Shown piece by piece: positions 51,701-64,000 of a stretch of 64,000 nucleotides of DNA (its first letter is position 1; the number at the start of each line of letters is the position of its first letter). Source of the stretch: Nematostella vectensis (taxonomy: Eukaryota; Cnidaria; Anthozoa; Actiniaria; Edwardsiidae); NCBI RefSeq assembly GCF_932526225.1, contig NC_064043.1, positions 15,188,085 through 15,252,084 on the forward strand. The letters run 5' to 3'. The notes under the pieces are model-generated. The model had not been told where the DNA came from, did no database searches, and saw nothing but the letters and a program-made list of their open reading frames with translations. The position numbers and the translations under genes were made by a program.

Positions 51701-54700
51701 TGATGCAGATGGTGGTCATGTGATACAGATAGTGGTCATGTGATGCAGATGGTGGTCATGTGATGCAGATGGTGGTCATGTGATACAGATGGTGGTCATG
51801 TGATACAGATGGTCATGTGATACAGATGGTGGTCATGTGATGCAGATGGTGGTCATGTGATACAGATAGTGGTCATGTGATGCAGATGGTGGTCATGTGA
51901 TGCAGATGGTGGTCATGTGATACAGATGGTGGTCATGTGATACAGATGGTCATGTGATACAGATGGTGGTCATGTGATGCAGATGGTGGTTATGTGATAC
52001 AGATGGTGGTCATGTGATACAGATGGTGGTCATGTGATACAGATGGTGGTCATGTGATGCAGATGGTGGTCATGTGATGCAGATGGTGGTCATGTGATAC
52101 AGATAGTGGTCATGTGATGCAGATGGTGGTCATGTGATGCAGATGGTGGTCATGTGATACAGATGGTGGTCATGTGATACAGATGGTCATGTGATACAGA
52201 TGGTGGTCATGTGATACAGATAGTGGTCATGTGATACAGATGGTGGTTATGTGATACAGATAGTGGTCATGTGATACAGATGGTCATGTGATACAGATAG
52301 TGGTCATGTGATACAGATGGTGGTCATGTGATACAGAAGGTGGTCATTTGATACAGATGGTAATCATGTGATACATATGGTCATGTGATACAGATGGTGG
52401 TCATGTGATACAGATGGTGGTCATGTGATACAGATGGTGGTCATGTGATACAGATAGTGGTCATGTGATACAGATGGTGGTCATGTGATACAGATAGTGG
52501 TCATGTGATACAGATGGTGGTTATGTGATACAGATAGTGGTCATGTGATACAGATAGTGGTCATGTGATACAGATAGTGGTCATGTGATACAGATAGTGG
52601 TCATGTGATACAGATGGTGGTCATGTGATACAGAAGGTGGTCATTTGATACAGATGGTAATCATGTGATACATATGGTCATGTGATACAGATGGTGGTCA
52701 TGTGATACAGATGGTGGTCATGTGATACAGATGGTGGTCATGTGATGCAGATGGTGGTCATGTGATACAGATAGTGGTCATGTGATACAGATAGTGGTCA
52801 TGTGATACAGATGGTGGTTATGTGATACAGATGGTCATGTGATACAGATAGTGGTCATGTGATACAGATGGTGGTCATGTGATACAGATGGTGGTTATGT
52901 GATACAGATGGTGGTCATGTGATCCAGATGGTGGTTATGTGATACAGATGGTGGTCATGTGATACAGATGGTGGTTATGTGATACAGATGGTGGTCATGT
53001 GATACAGATGGTGGTTATGTGATACAGATGGTGGTCATGTGATACAGATGGTGGTTATGTGATACAGATAGTGGTCATGTGATGCAGATGGTCATGTGAT
53101 GCAGATGGTGGTTATGTGATATAGCAATATTAAGTGATTTAGTGCAGGCAAAGGGACTGGCACATGTTTGTACTAACAACATGGACAAAGTGATTACGGC
53201 CCTGCAAAACACCAACCTGTTATAAGAAGAAAACCAAACCCTTAGAACAGGTCTAGCACAGAAGGCTTGCTATAAATACATACAGTTCTGATTACAGCTT
53301 GTCAAAACCAAATTGCATATAACAGACTTCAAAAACTGGATCTTTGCCCCAGGAAAAACTCTGACCCAATGAAGTGCATCATGCTCTGTCACCATGATGA
53401 CAATGACTTATAACTGACTTAATACTCAGTACTTGTTAAACACAAAAAGGTGTGCAAAAAGCTAGCAAAAAGTATAAGAGTATCTGTAAGCCCTCGTTAG
53501 GCAATTCCTAGTGTAGTTTATAATCCAGACACTGGTCTGAACCGATATATAAGTAATCAGATCAATACCAGGTCAATACCAGGCCACTCACCAGGTCCAT
53601 CTTGGTATAGTCTGCATCATCGTCACTGTCATATGTGGTATCGGCCACTTCCATTGCCCTAAAAGGTGCACAAATACAGTGAAATTCAAATAATGATAAC
53701 TGTGAGTGAACCCTGTTAACAGAGATATCAACTAGGTGGCTTGATGGGTTGTTTCTCTTACCCTGGGTAGCACTCGGCGTAGCTGTCAGGGACAAAGTTG
53801 ACATCTCTTTGCTCCTTCTTCTGCTTGGCCTTGGCTTTGTTTGCCAATTGGCTGATGTCGGGTTAAGGTCATTTAAGGGTTAAAAGTAGCTGTTTGTCCA
53901 AAATGTCACTCTGCTAAATGACAGAAACGATACCAAACATCATATTAACGCCAAACACTAAGCTGTTACTATTTCCAAGGTGACAGAGGATTTCTGGGCC
54001 ATCTTGAAAACATACTTAGTTTGAAACTCTCTGCTTTTTGTATATGAAAATTAATTCCTGATATTTTTGGGAAATATATCAAACTACCTAAATAAAATAA
54101 AATCATTGTTTAGTTCCCTGTGAAAAACAAACAAAAACTACTCCCCCTAACTACTGCAACCATTTGGCTTTCCTAAGGCTTTACTGCCCTATGGATAGAC
54201 TTGTTCCAGATTGACTTCTCATAGTACTTTTAAAATGCAAGCTCTTTGCAAGCAAGATGAGGTAAGAAGGACTATGAGAATGGGTGGCTCTAGGAGTAAC
54301 TACATCATCATAACCCAATATTTATGGGTCATTGATAAGAAAGAGTTAATCATGACTAAGATGGGAAGCTTGGGCGGCAGTCAGTAGAGAATTATTCAGT
54401 AGTGCCCTGCCTCTCACCACTGGGTTCTGGGTTTGATTTACGGTTTCAATGTTATTTCAATTAGCTTGTTCTCGCCTTTGCTTCAAGGGACTTTCTCTAG
54501 TTTTCCTCCCTCCACAAAATCCAATAATTTGGTCCTAAGCTGTGGTCTGTTTCCTGTGGCCTGAGGTGTGTGATTTGCCTTTGACTCTACAGTACCAAGA
54601 AGTATCTACTTCCCTTTTGTTATATCTTATGATGATATGAGATTGACAAATGTATTCTATCAATACTTTTTTAGAAAAGGATACTTTGCTTCCGATTTCT

Positions 54701-57700
54701 CCCATTCTGCACCAGTCTGTTTGAAGAAAACAAAAGTAGAATTAAGACTTTCTTCTCAAGGAAATGCATAATATAGATGCACAGTACCTTTTTAAACTTC
54801 TGTGTCACCGACTTGGCGAATTCTGCTGCACTCATATCTAGAATCAAAAGAGGTGTTTAGTCTTTTGTACAACGGCAGCAGTGCCGTAGCAGGCCTCGAA
54901 CTATTAGGGGGGCACAATAAGAAACACTTAGAAAATATTGGGGGGGCACAGCCACGCCCCTACTGGTCATTTCCTTATATATATATTTTTTAATATTGGG
55001 GGGGGGGGGGGGAGGCACATGCCCCCAGTGCTCCACCTCCTGCTCCGGCCCGTGCAGCATTACATGTATGTGCAAATTGCTGTGTACATGTACTGTACAT
55101 TGATTAACATGAGCAAGCTTTTTTTAGCTTCATAGTAAATCTACTCATAGTAAATGTTTTTTGAAATTATTATTGCTGAAATCATGAAGTGCTTCTCAAT
55201 TATGTTTATCAAAAAGGAATTGGGCTGCACTTTTTTCCATGAGAAAAGTTGTATGACTAACTAGACTAATATAGCCCTCTAAGTTCTTCCTACTATTAGG
55301 TGATACAGTAGGCCGATGCGTTAATATACGAATGTGTTGATTTATCTCCACTGTTTATACAATGCCTATGCAGACAACAACAATTTTGGCATGTCTTTAG
55401 TTGAAATAGTGACCCAAAAAAACCTTGGAACTCCTAATTAATCATGTTCTATGTACCTGATTTGTTGAATAGTTCCTGGAAGAGAAGAGAAAAAGTAATA
55501 AGACATTATACATCACACAAGTTATGTAATCCAACCAAAGATATATACACCTAATTAAAAAAAGGTTGTCAGTCCAAACAGCAAATAATGGAGAATGGCA
55601 CTTTTTAAACTAAAAGGTGCTGATGGGTACTAATTATACCTCCTGGTCATCCCTGGATGGCTTCTCAAAGTATGCATTCTCCTTATGCCTGCGCTCCTCG
55701 CGGTCACGGTCTCTATGCCTGCCCCGGTGATCTCTGTCCTGATCACGATGATCTCTGTCCTGATCACGATCTCTCCCTCTCTGCTTTTCCTTCTTGTGTT
55801 CCTTGAGTGCAATGCCCGTGTCATAGTCACCAACGTCACCAAAGATGCTGGGGGGATTTTATATTCAATATTCACATTCCAATCAAATTGGCCCCTCCCC
55901 CCTTTCCGCACTAGATAGCATATTGCAAAATGGCACTGCCGACAGACTAATATTGCTGCTAGCTAGATCTAGACCACACCAATATTTTCTTTATTACTGT
56001 TTTTACTTAATAATCATTTCCAGCATGCATTGTACACACAGTACAATGTGAAAAAAAATTTTCTAGCTTATACATATACTAGAAGCATACAGTACTAGAA
56101 GCATACAATACTAGAAGCATACAATACTAGAAGCATACAATACTAGAAGCATACAATACTAGAAGCATACAATACTAGAAGCATACAGTACTCTAAGCAT
56201 ACAGTACTTTAAGCATACAGTACTAGAAGCATACAATACTAGAAGCATACAATACTAGAAGCATACAGTACTAGAAGCATACAATACTAGAAGCATACAA
56301 TACTAGAAGCATACAATACTAGAAGCATACAGTACTTTAAGCATACAGTACTAGAAGCATACAGTACTAGAAGCATACAGTACTAGAAGCATAAAATACT
56401 AGAAGCATACAGTACTAGAAGCATACAATACTAGAAGCATACAGTACTAGAAGCATACAGTACTAGAAGCATACAATACTAGAAGCATACAGTACTAGAA
56501 GCATACAGTACTAGAAGCATACAATACTAGAAGCATACAGTACTAGAAGCATACAGTACTAGAAGCATACAATACTAGAAGCATACAATACTAGAAGCAT
56601 ACAATACTAGAAGCATACAGTACTAGAAGCATACAATACTAGAAGCATACAATACTAGAAGCATACAGTACTAGAAGCATACAGTACTAGAAGCATACAG
56701 TACTAGAAGCATACAGTACTAGAAGCATACAGTACTAGAAGCATACAGTACTAGAAGCATACAATACTAGAAGCATACAGTACTAGAAGCATACAGTACT
56801 AGAAGCATACAGTACTAGAAGCATACAATACTAGAAGCATACAGTACTAGAAGCATACAATACTAGAAGCATACAATACTAGAAGCATACAGTACTAGAA
56901 GCATACAGTACTAGAAGCATACAGTACTAGAAGCATACAGTACTAGAAGCATACAGTACTAGAAGCATACAGTACTAGAAGCATACAGTACTAGAAGCAT
57001 ACAGTACTAGAAGCATACAGTACTAGAAGCATACAGTACTAGAAGCATACAGTACTAGAAGCATACAGTACTAGAAGCATACAGTACTAGAAGCATACAG
57101 TACTAGAAGCATACAGTACTAGAAGCATACAGTACTAGAAGCATACAGTACTTTAAGCATACAGTACTTTAAGCATACAGTACTTTAAGCATACAATACT
57201 AGAAGCATACAGTACTAGAAGCATACAATACTAGAAGCATACAGTACTAGAAGCATACAGTACTAGAAGCATACAGTACTAGAAGCATACAGTACTAGAA
57301 GCATACAGTACTAGAAGCATACAGTACTAGAAGCATACAGTACTAGAAGCATACAATACTAGAAGCATACAGTACTAGAAGCATACAATACTAGAAGCAT
57401 ACAGTACTTTAAGCATACAGTACTTTAAGCATACAGTACTTTAAGCATACAATACTAGAAGCATACAGTACTAGAAGCATACAATACTAGAAGCATACAG
57501 TACTTTAAGCATACAGTACTTTAAGCATACAGTACTTTAAGCATACAATACTAGAAGCATACAGTACTAGAAGCATACAATACTAGAAGCATACAGTACT
57601 TTAAGCATACAGTACTTTAAGCATACAGTACTTTAAGCATACAGTACTTTAAGCATACAGTACTAGAAGCATACAATACTAGAAGCATACAATACTAGAA

Positions 57701-60700
57701 GCATACAATACTAGAAGCATACAATACTAGAAGCATACAATACTAGAAGCATACAGTACTTTAAGCATACAGTACTTTAAGCATACAGTACTTTAAGCAT
57801 ACAGTACTTTAAGCATACAGTACTAGAAGCATACAATACTAGAAGCATACAATACTAGAAGCATACAATACTAGAAGCATACAATACTAGAAGCATACAA
57901 TACTAGAAGCATACAGTACTTTAAGCATACAGTACTTTAAGCATACAGTACTAGAAGCATACAATACTAGAAGCATACAATACTAGAAGCATACAATACT
58001 AGAAGCATACAGTACTAGAAGCATACAATACTAGAAGCATACAGTACTTTAAGCATACAGTACTTTAAGCATACAGTACTAGAAGCATACAATACTAGAA
58101 GCATACAGTACTAGAAGCATACAGTACTAGAAGCATACAGTACTAGAAGCATACAGTACTAGAAGCATACAGTACTAGAAGCATACAGTACTAGAAGCAT
58201 ACAATACTAGAAGCATACAGTACTTTAAGCATACAGTACTTTAAGCATACAGTACTAGAAGCATACAATACTAGAAGCATACAGTACTAGAAGCATACAG
58301 TACTAGAAGCATACAGTACTAGAAGCATACAATACTAGAAGCATACAATACTAGAAGCATACAGTACTAGAAGCATACAGTACTAGAAGCATACAATACT
58401 AGAAGCATACAATACTAGAAGCATACAATACTAGAAGCATACAGTACTAGAAGCATACAGTACTAGAAGCATACAATACTAGAAGCATACAATACTAGAA
58501 GCATACAATACTAGAAGCATACAGTACTAGAAGCATACAGTACTAGAAGCATACAGTACTAGAAGCATACAGTACTAGAAGCATACAGTACTAGAAGCAT
58601 ACAGTACTAGAAGCATACAATACTAGAAGCATACAGTACTAGAAGCATACAATACTAGAAGCATACAGTACTAGAAGCATACAATACTAGAAGCATACAG
58701 TACTTTAAGCATACAGTACTTTAAGCATACAGTACTAGAAGCATACAATACTAGAAGCATACAGTACTAGAAGCATACAGTACTAGAAGCATACAGTACT
58801 AGAAGCATACAATACTAGAAGCATACAATACTAGAAGCATACAGTACTAGAAGCATACAGTACTAGAAGCATACAATACTAGAAGCATACAATACTAGAA
58901 GCATACAATACTAGAAGCATACAATACTAGAAGCATACAATACTAGAAGCATACAGTACTAGAAGCATACAGTACTAGAAGCATACAGTACTAGAAGCAT
59001 ACACTACTAGAAGCATACAGTACTAGAAGCATACAGTACTAGAAGCATACAATACTAGAAGCATACAATACTAGAAGCATACAGTACTAGAAGCATACAA
59101 TACTAGAAGCATACAATACTAGAAGCATACAATACTAGAAGCATACAATACTAGAAGCATACAATACTAGAAGCATACAATACTAGAAGCATACAATACT
59201 AGAAGCATACAGTACTAGAAGCATACAGTACTAGAAGCATACAATACTAGAAGCATACAATACTAGAAGCATACAATACTAGAAGCATACAATACTAGAA
59301 GCATACAATACTAGAAGCATACAATACTAGAAGCATACAGTACTAGAAGCATACAGTACTTTAAGCATACAGTACTTTAAGCATACAGTACTAGAAGCAT
59401 ACAATACTAGAAGCATACAGTACTAGAAGCATACAATACTAGAAGCATACAGTACTAGAAGCATACAATACTAGAAGCATACAGTACTAGAAGCATACAA
59501 TACTAGAAGCATACAGTACTAGAAGCATACAATACTAGAAGCATACAGTACTAGAAGCATACAATACTAGAAGCATACAATACTAGAAGCATACAATACT
59601 AGAAGCATACAATACTAGAAGCATACAGTACTAGAAGCATACAATACTAGAAGCATACAGTACTAGAAGCATACAGCACTAGAAGCATACAGTACTAGAA
59701 GCATACAGTACTAGAAGCATACAGTACTAGAAGCATACAGTACTAGAAGCATACAATACTAGAAGCATACAGTACTAGAAGCATACAATACTAGAAGCAT
59801 ACAGTACTAGAAGCATACAATACTAGAAGCATACAATACTAGAAGCATACAATACTAGAAGCATACAGTACTAGAAGCATACAATACTAGAAGCATACAG
59901 TACTAGAAGCATACAATACTAGAAGCATACAGTACTAGAAGCATACAATACCTATCTTCGGGGCCCTGTGACTTGGGCTTGGTAAGTTCTTTTTCTTTCT
60001 CTTTTGCTATAAATGGAATAAAGCAATCAAACTAAATAAAATCTTGTTTGTTTATTTCCTTACAAACTAAAACCTGCTTGATTTATTATTACTGTGTAGA
60101 ATGAGATAAGAGTGAGATGCACTGCATTATAATTACTGTAAACAGAATTTATATTATGGCTGGTACAACTTTAACATTGCTGTGCTGTTTGTTAATAAAC
60201 AACTCCTATGTATGATATGTAATAATTTGTACAATGCTTTAGACACCAAAAAGATTATCTAATTGCCTGGTACCAAAGACCGAAAGGAGCAAAAAATGGC
60301 AAAATTAAAAGTGTAAGGTTTTGTTAGCTTACTTTTGGTTGATATTTTGCCTAGAGGTTCCTTGCATAATATAAAACAAAATAAGCTTTAGTATTTTTGG
60401 TACACGATCCATTCTTGAGATATGATTGAGCAAAGTTGCCATAAATCATAAAAAAGAAGCAATTTTGCCCAAATTTGGCAATTTTAAACGAATCAAGAGT
60501 CTTACAATTTGCAATATCTCTAGAACAGATTATCTACCCAAAAATACTAAAGCTTATTTTGGTTAATATTACACAAGAAACATCTATGTAAAAAATCAAG
60601 TGAATATCAGTTAACATGAGCTTACAATTTAAACTTTGCTATTTTTTGCTCCTGTCACCAAAGACCAGAAAACATGCATAACAGCCACATTAATATTGTC

Positions 60701-63700
60701 CAGGATCTAGCAATTGATAAAAAGGTCACCTTTTTCTTTCTTTTTCATCTTTTTATTCCTCATTCCCTGCCTCAGGTAGGACAGGATCTGCGTTAGCTTG
60801 TTAATTACAATGTCGTTTGTTGTCAATGTTGTTTGGGTCTGCAACACAAAATCCATGTTTTAACACATTTGATAATCTCATAAAATGCCATACAGCTAGC
60901 GTAAAATGATATAGAAGCAGGCTATGTGATTCCTTGATTAACCATTAAATGATCTTTACTTGCAAGCAAATCACATGGGCTGGTGATGCAGACCAATGTG
61001 TGATCAAGCCATGTATGGTAGGCACATGTTCCTAGGCAGTTTGTTTGCATTTTACACCTGTCCTAGGCAGTTTGGTTGTATTGTACACTAAAACATTTGG
61101 TGATAAGCAGATTCATAGAATGGTTTGGGGGTTGAGGCATGTTTTTTTAAGGCTCCCCATTCAAAGTTCAAAGGTACTGAATCCACTTGATTATGAAGAA
61201 GTTTTTCTTTAACAAAACTTTTCTACTCTGAATCATATGTACCTCCACGCCTGGGCAATCTGCTTTGCTTCTTAGAAGAGTTGTCGGGATGTCACTCTCA
61301 GCGTATTCATCTTCCAACTCAAAAACATAGGCCTGCAAGCAACCAAACATGACAAAAATTACAAGACAAACAGGCCTCCAATACGTATTTTCAGACCACA
61401 TTATTCAAACACAATAACACTCCTAAAACACATAGAGACACAAACACAGTAGAATCTCCAGGCCCGTAGCCAGGGGGGTTCGGGGGGTAGGACGAACCCC
61501 CCGAACTGGCTTGAAGGGCCACTCAGAGCAAACAAAAATATATAACGTTTGGCTGGAGATATACCATGCACATCAATATGTCTTTAAAATGACTATAAAA
61601 ACCTTTTTATAATAATAATCTTTTTTATTATCGCTATATGTTAAAAAGTACCCTATTTATAACATTTTAATTACAAGATCTATTGGCTTGTGTAATAAGG
61701 TGAGAAGAGGGGTATACCGAAAATTTGGTCCGCTTAAATGGAAAAACGAAACACCTGCTCAAAACCCTGGCTACGGGCCTGTTCTCTAAACACATTCTAT
61801 TTATTTTCAGGCAAAGCACAATATATACACATGGGCCTGAAAACAGCAAAACACAGCAATACTTCTGGGTAATTGTTCAGACACCTAAATGGTGAGGTGC
61901 AAAGATTACCATTCTTCCAGTCTGGAACAGTTCATTCTTTTCTGGAACCTTGCTTCTAAAGATTGTTTTATAAATTCTCTGTCCTGAAGAAAACAAAAGT
62001 ACACAGATCATCTAACAACTTGTGCACCATTGCACATGCTTATAAATACATAGAATTGCAGCATTTAAGCGAAGGAGGATTAAAGCTGCATTGTCTCCAA
62101 GTCTACTTCCAGTTGATTACATAACAATCTCCAAAGATTTTTTTTAGGAAAAAAACGAAAAATGCTTTAAAATTGTAAAATCAGTGTGTCTATTGGAAGT
62201 TTCTTTGAGGATGTGACTGATAATTCAGAGCGGATGGCCTGTTTAACATCGCAGACTCTAATATATTCTTTTGTCCTCTGGAAATAAACTGGTGACAATG
62301 CAGGTTTAACTATTATTTATTGTTTTGAGTTCATAAGCTTGGTAAAAACTGAACACGCTTTGAAAAAACAATCTAGATTTGGTTTTAGCCATATGTGTTG
62401 GCACATAATCCATTTTTATTATACTGTTACTAATATCAATGTTTACCTTGCCGTGTCTTGAATTCAGGCAGGTCTTCTTCACCTTCCTCTTCCACCCTTT
62501 TCCAACAAAAATATCATAAGCTATGTTATCCTCCCCTAAAACCTTGATCAAATGAAGATGAGAATCAAAGAAAGCACCAACTCATGACCTTTAAACTGTG
62601 CACTCTCACATTCTCATCAACTCTAAGACCTAGTTTAGATGCTGTTCTTTTTATGTTTGATATGCAAATAAATTTGGAATGGTACAGTACATGAAAAGAA
62701 CAGTGTTTGTCGTTAGCCTAATTACTTGAACATGTTCAAATTTCACATGAAAGTTGTCACAGTTGGATCACATGGATGAGTTAGTGACAGTATTCCAGTC
62801 AACAGTTCTCACAAAAAGTGAAATTTATCATGTAATTGCAGATTGGGTGATGAATCCTGAAGTCACTGTTATCAACTCTTAAAGACTGTTTGATCGCCAT
62901 TAGTTAGAGATTGAAAGTGTGGAACTCAAAACTAATAAAACATTCAGCTGCGAGCCAAGGAAGTAAGACTCAATCCATGTGTTACCTGTCAGCTTTCTGC
63001 TTGTGAGGCTTGTGTTCCCCTTCTCCCTCATCCCCTTCTCCTGTTATTTCACTGCGGACCTGGGTACAAAAGCTAACATAAACAGTGTGTTCTTTGCATG
63101 TTTTGTTTTTGCAGTCTAATTTTCACTGAAATAGTCTTGTCAGCCACCATTTTGTCATCCTCACAAGCGCAGGCTGATTTGTCATCCTCGCAAGCGCAGG
63201 CTGATTTGTCATCCTTGCAAGTGCAGGCTGATTTGTCATCCTCGCAAGCGCAGGCTGATTTGTCATCCTCGCAAGCGCAGGCTGATTTGTCATCCTCGCA
63301 AGCGCAGGCTGATTTGTCATCTTTGCAAGTGCAGGCTGATTTGTCTTCCTCGCAAGCGCAAACTGATTTGTTACCCTCGCAAGCGCAGGCTGATTTGTCA
63401 TCCTCGCAAGCGCAGGCTGATTTTTCATCCTCGCAAGCGCAGGCTGATGATAATGATAATAACGATAATAACTTTATTCACTCTGTACTTTACACAGTTT
63501 GAGTTAATAATTAAAGGGAATAAGAATAGAACATTGAGTCTGGAATCCGGAATAACAAGTAGTTTTCAAGCCGGATTCCAGTTAAATATTTATTGTTGAT
63601 AGAACTGATTTGTCATCCTCGCAAGTGCAGGCTGATTTGGGGAAGCTATTGAAAGATTGTATAAAAAATTTGTCTTGTAATATTGAACAAAAACGCTAAC

Positions 63701-64000
63701 AAAGATGTGGCTGACTAAGCTCTTTAATTTTGTTTCTGTTACAGTCTCCATTCAGATCAGATCAGGTTCAGTTCAAGGAATATTTTTAGGGAGGGGGGTT
63801 CACAAGGAATTTGCAACATGGACAATATCTTCTTTTTTCATATCTTTTTTTCATATCTCCTTTATTCATAGCTTTCAGCTTTTTGCAATGTTGAATACTT
63901 TGAATTGCTTCTGCTGTTGGCTGTTCCTACCTTCTGTAGCAGGGCAAAATCCAAGCCCTTCACCAAGTGAGTATGTTCCATGTCTCCACCCAAGAACTTA
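48728..64000 (-). CDS. IK: Protein RED / IK, spliceosomal factor (N-terminus outside window)
   Basis: Seventeen minus-strand exons: 64000-63931 (partial), 63059-62986, 62496-62447, 61983-61910, 61332-61243, 60838-60730, 60006-59952, 55847-55640, 55475-55457, 54837-54788, 54716-54685, 53851-53762, 53658-53592, 49837-49749, 49547-49439, 49299-49271, 48767-48728. All phases agree; 417 codons plus stop are in the window, and about 130 residues are missing upstream compared with the usual ~560. RED works with SMU1 in the spliceosomal B complex. Recognised segments: FLGGDMEHTHLVKGLDFALL, DIPTTLLRSKADCPGVE, the TNDIVINKLTQILSYLRQG block, the charged RD/RDQ/RE repeat that names the protein (exon 55847-55640), DSDDDADYTKMDLGNKKG, and the conserved C-terminal ALPKAAFQFGIKMSEGRKTRR. 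Several exons are tiny (19, 29 and 32 nt). Introns are loaded with minisatellites. Family identification is secure; the 62496 start was chosen because the upstream alternative acceptor runs into a stop. Confidence 0.93.
48828..49243. repeat. gtgatacagatggtggtcat minisatellite in the last RED intron
   Basis: About 25 irregular units of 20 bp or shorter 14-17 bp forms. It ends 27 bp from the donor of the 49299-49271 exon. The same unit forms the larger array at 50105-53123. Confidence 0.9.
50105..53123. repeat. 3-kb 20-bp minisatellite in RED intron
   Basis: Roughly 155 units of gtgatacagatggtggtcat, with 17-bp short units (lacking ggt) and variants gcagat, agtggt, tggtta. Higher-order duplications of several hundred bp are visible: the block near 51120-51230 recurs near 51360-51470. 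It lies in the intron between exons 53658-53592 and 49837-49749, away from both splice sites. Confidence 0.95.
54880..55060. mobile_element. Worn short transposon fragment in RED intron
   Basis: The segment holds gccgtagcaggcc near the left, two G-runs followed by cacagccacgcccc or cacatgccccc, and ctccggcccgtgc at the right. It resembles the cgtagccagg-type element at 61459. Low confidence as to exact ends. Confidence 0.4.
56076..59951 (-). repeat. 3.9-kb 16-bp minisatellite starting on a RED donor
   Basis: About 242 units of tactagaagcatacag, with variants tactttaagcatacag and caatact. On the minus strand the array begins exactly at the 5' splice site of exon 60006-59952: the donor gtattg (59951-59946) is the first six bases of the first unit gtattgtatgcttcta. 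The array fills most of the 4.1-kb intron and ends ~230 bp before the next exon. Confidence 0.95.
61459..61781. mobile_element. ~320-bp MITE in RED intron
   Basis: Terminal inverted repeats caggcccgtagccaggg (61459) and ccctggctacgggcctg (ending 61781), with G/C-runs just inside the left end. No coding capacity. Confidence 0.75.
63140..63447. repeat. 27-bp minisatellite in RED intron
   Basis: About 11 units of gctgatttgtcatcctcgca + agcgcag, plus an isolated copy at ~63605-63640. The end is continuous with a short gataataac microsatellite. It lies beyond the acceptor of exon 63059 and does not touch a splice site. The forward and reverse open frames are artefacts of a period divisible by three. 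Confidence 0.9.

Noticed and set aside
62447-62551. Longer RED exon starting at the GGGAGGATAAC acceptor (~62533)
   Set aside because: In the incoming phase it meets TAA within three codons; the 62496 acceptor gives the conserved EEDLPEFKTR frame.
63098-63502. Forward and reverse ORFs with SSSQAQADL-type repeats
   Set aside because: 27-bp minisatellite in a RED intron; no independent evidence of coding.

Overview
This is a eukaryotic (metazoan) genomic window of about 41% GC by eye. It has spliced genes with GT-AG introns, transposons, and an unusually heavy load of tandem repeats. The gene content fits an invertebrate: an astacin protease with C-terminal ShKT domains, a full-length Shroom, deoxycytidylate deaminase and spliceosomal RED/IK. 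I favour an anthozoan cnidarian such as a sea anemone, because astacin plus ShKT and a Shroom gene both occur there and third-codon positions are not GC-rich. A cephalochordate is the main alternative. Neither is proven by sequence alone.

Layout. 1-7.5 kb is gene-poor: a decayed Tc1/IS630-like transposase fragment, a ~1 kb foldback element, one unrecognised ORF (4035-4613, +), a perfect 113-bp duplication and small inverted-repeat elements. 7.67-25.7 kb (+) is a nine-exon secreted astacin metalloprotease. Its 7.4-kb first intron carries an intact Ty3/Gypsy retrotransposon (10287-14827, antisense, identical LTRs) and two copies of a short MITE with 9-bp target duplications. 27.2-44.9 kb (-) is a twelve-exon Shroom gene, with a PDZ domain in exons 1-2 and the ASD2 coiled coil in exons 11-12. 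45.5-48.1 kb (+) is a three-exon dCMP deaminase, divergent from Shroom across ~550 bp. 48.7-64.0 kb (-) is the RED/IK gene, 17 exons with the N-terminus beyond the window; it converges tail-to-tail with the deaminase.

All exon boundaries were derived by hand from reading frame, splice dinucleotides and codon phase. Every junction keeps phase, so the four spliced models are strong although no transcript was consulted.

The most striking pattern is that many tandem repeats sit exactly on splice sites. The arrays in astacin introns 2 and 3 carry the last 13-19 nt of the exon plus the 5' splice site in each unit, giving dozens of copies of a consensus donor. The arrays in astacin introns 5 and 7 run into the 3' splice site. 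A ~3.9-kb, 16-bp array in RED begins at a donor. Shroom has an array on one donor, one 12 nt from another, a triplicated acceptor and a duplicated donor; the terminal deaminase exon is partly duplicated. About 9 of 37 introns show this. The four protein products have unrelated jobs (extracellular proteolysis, apical constriction, nucleotide metabolism, splicing) and do not form a pathway; what unites the window is the repeat pattern.
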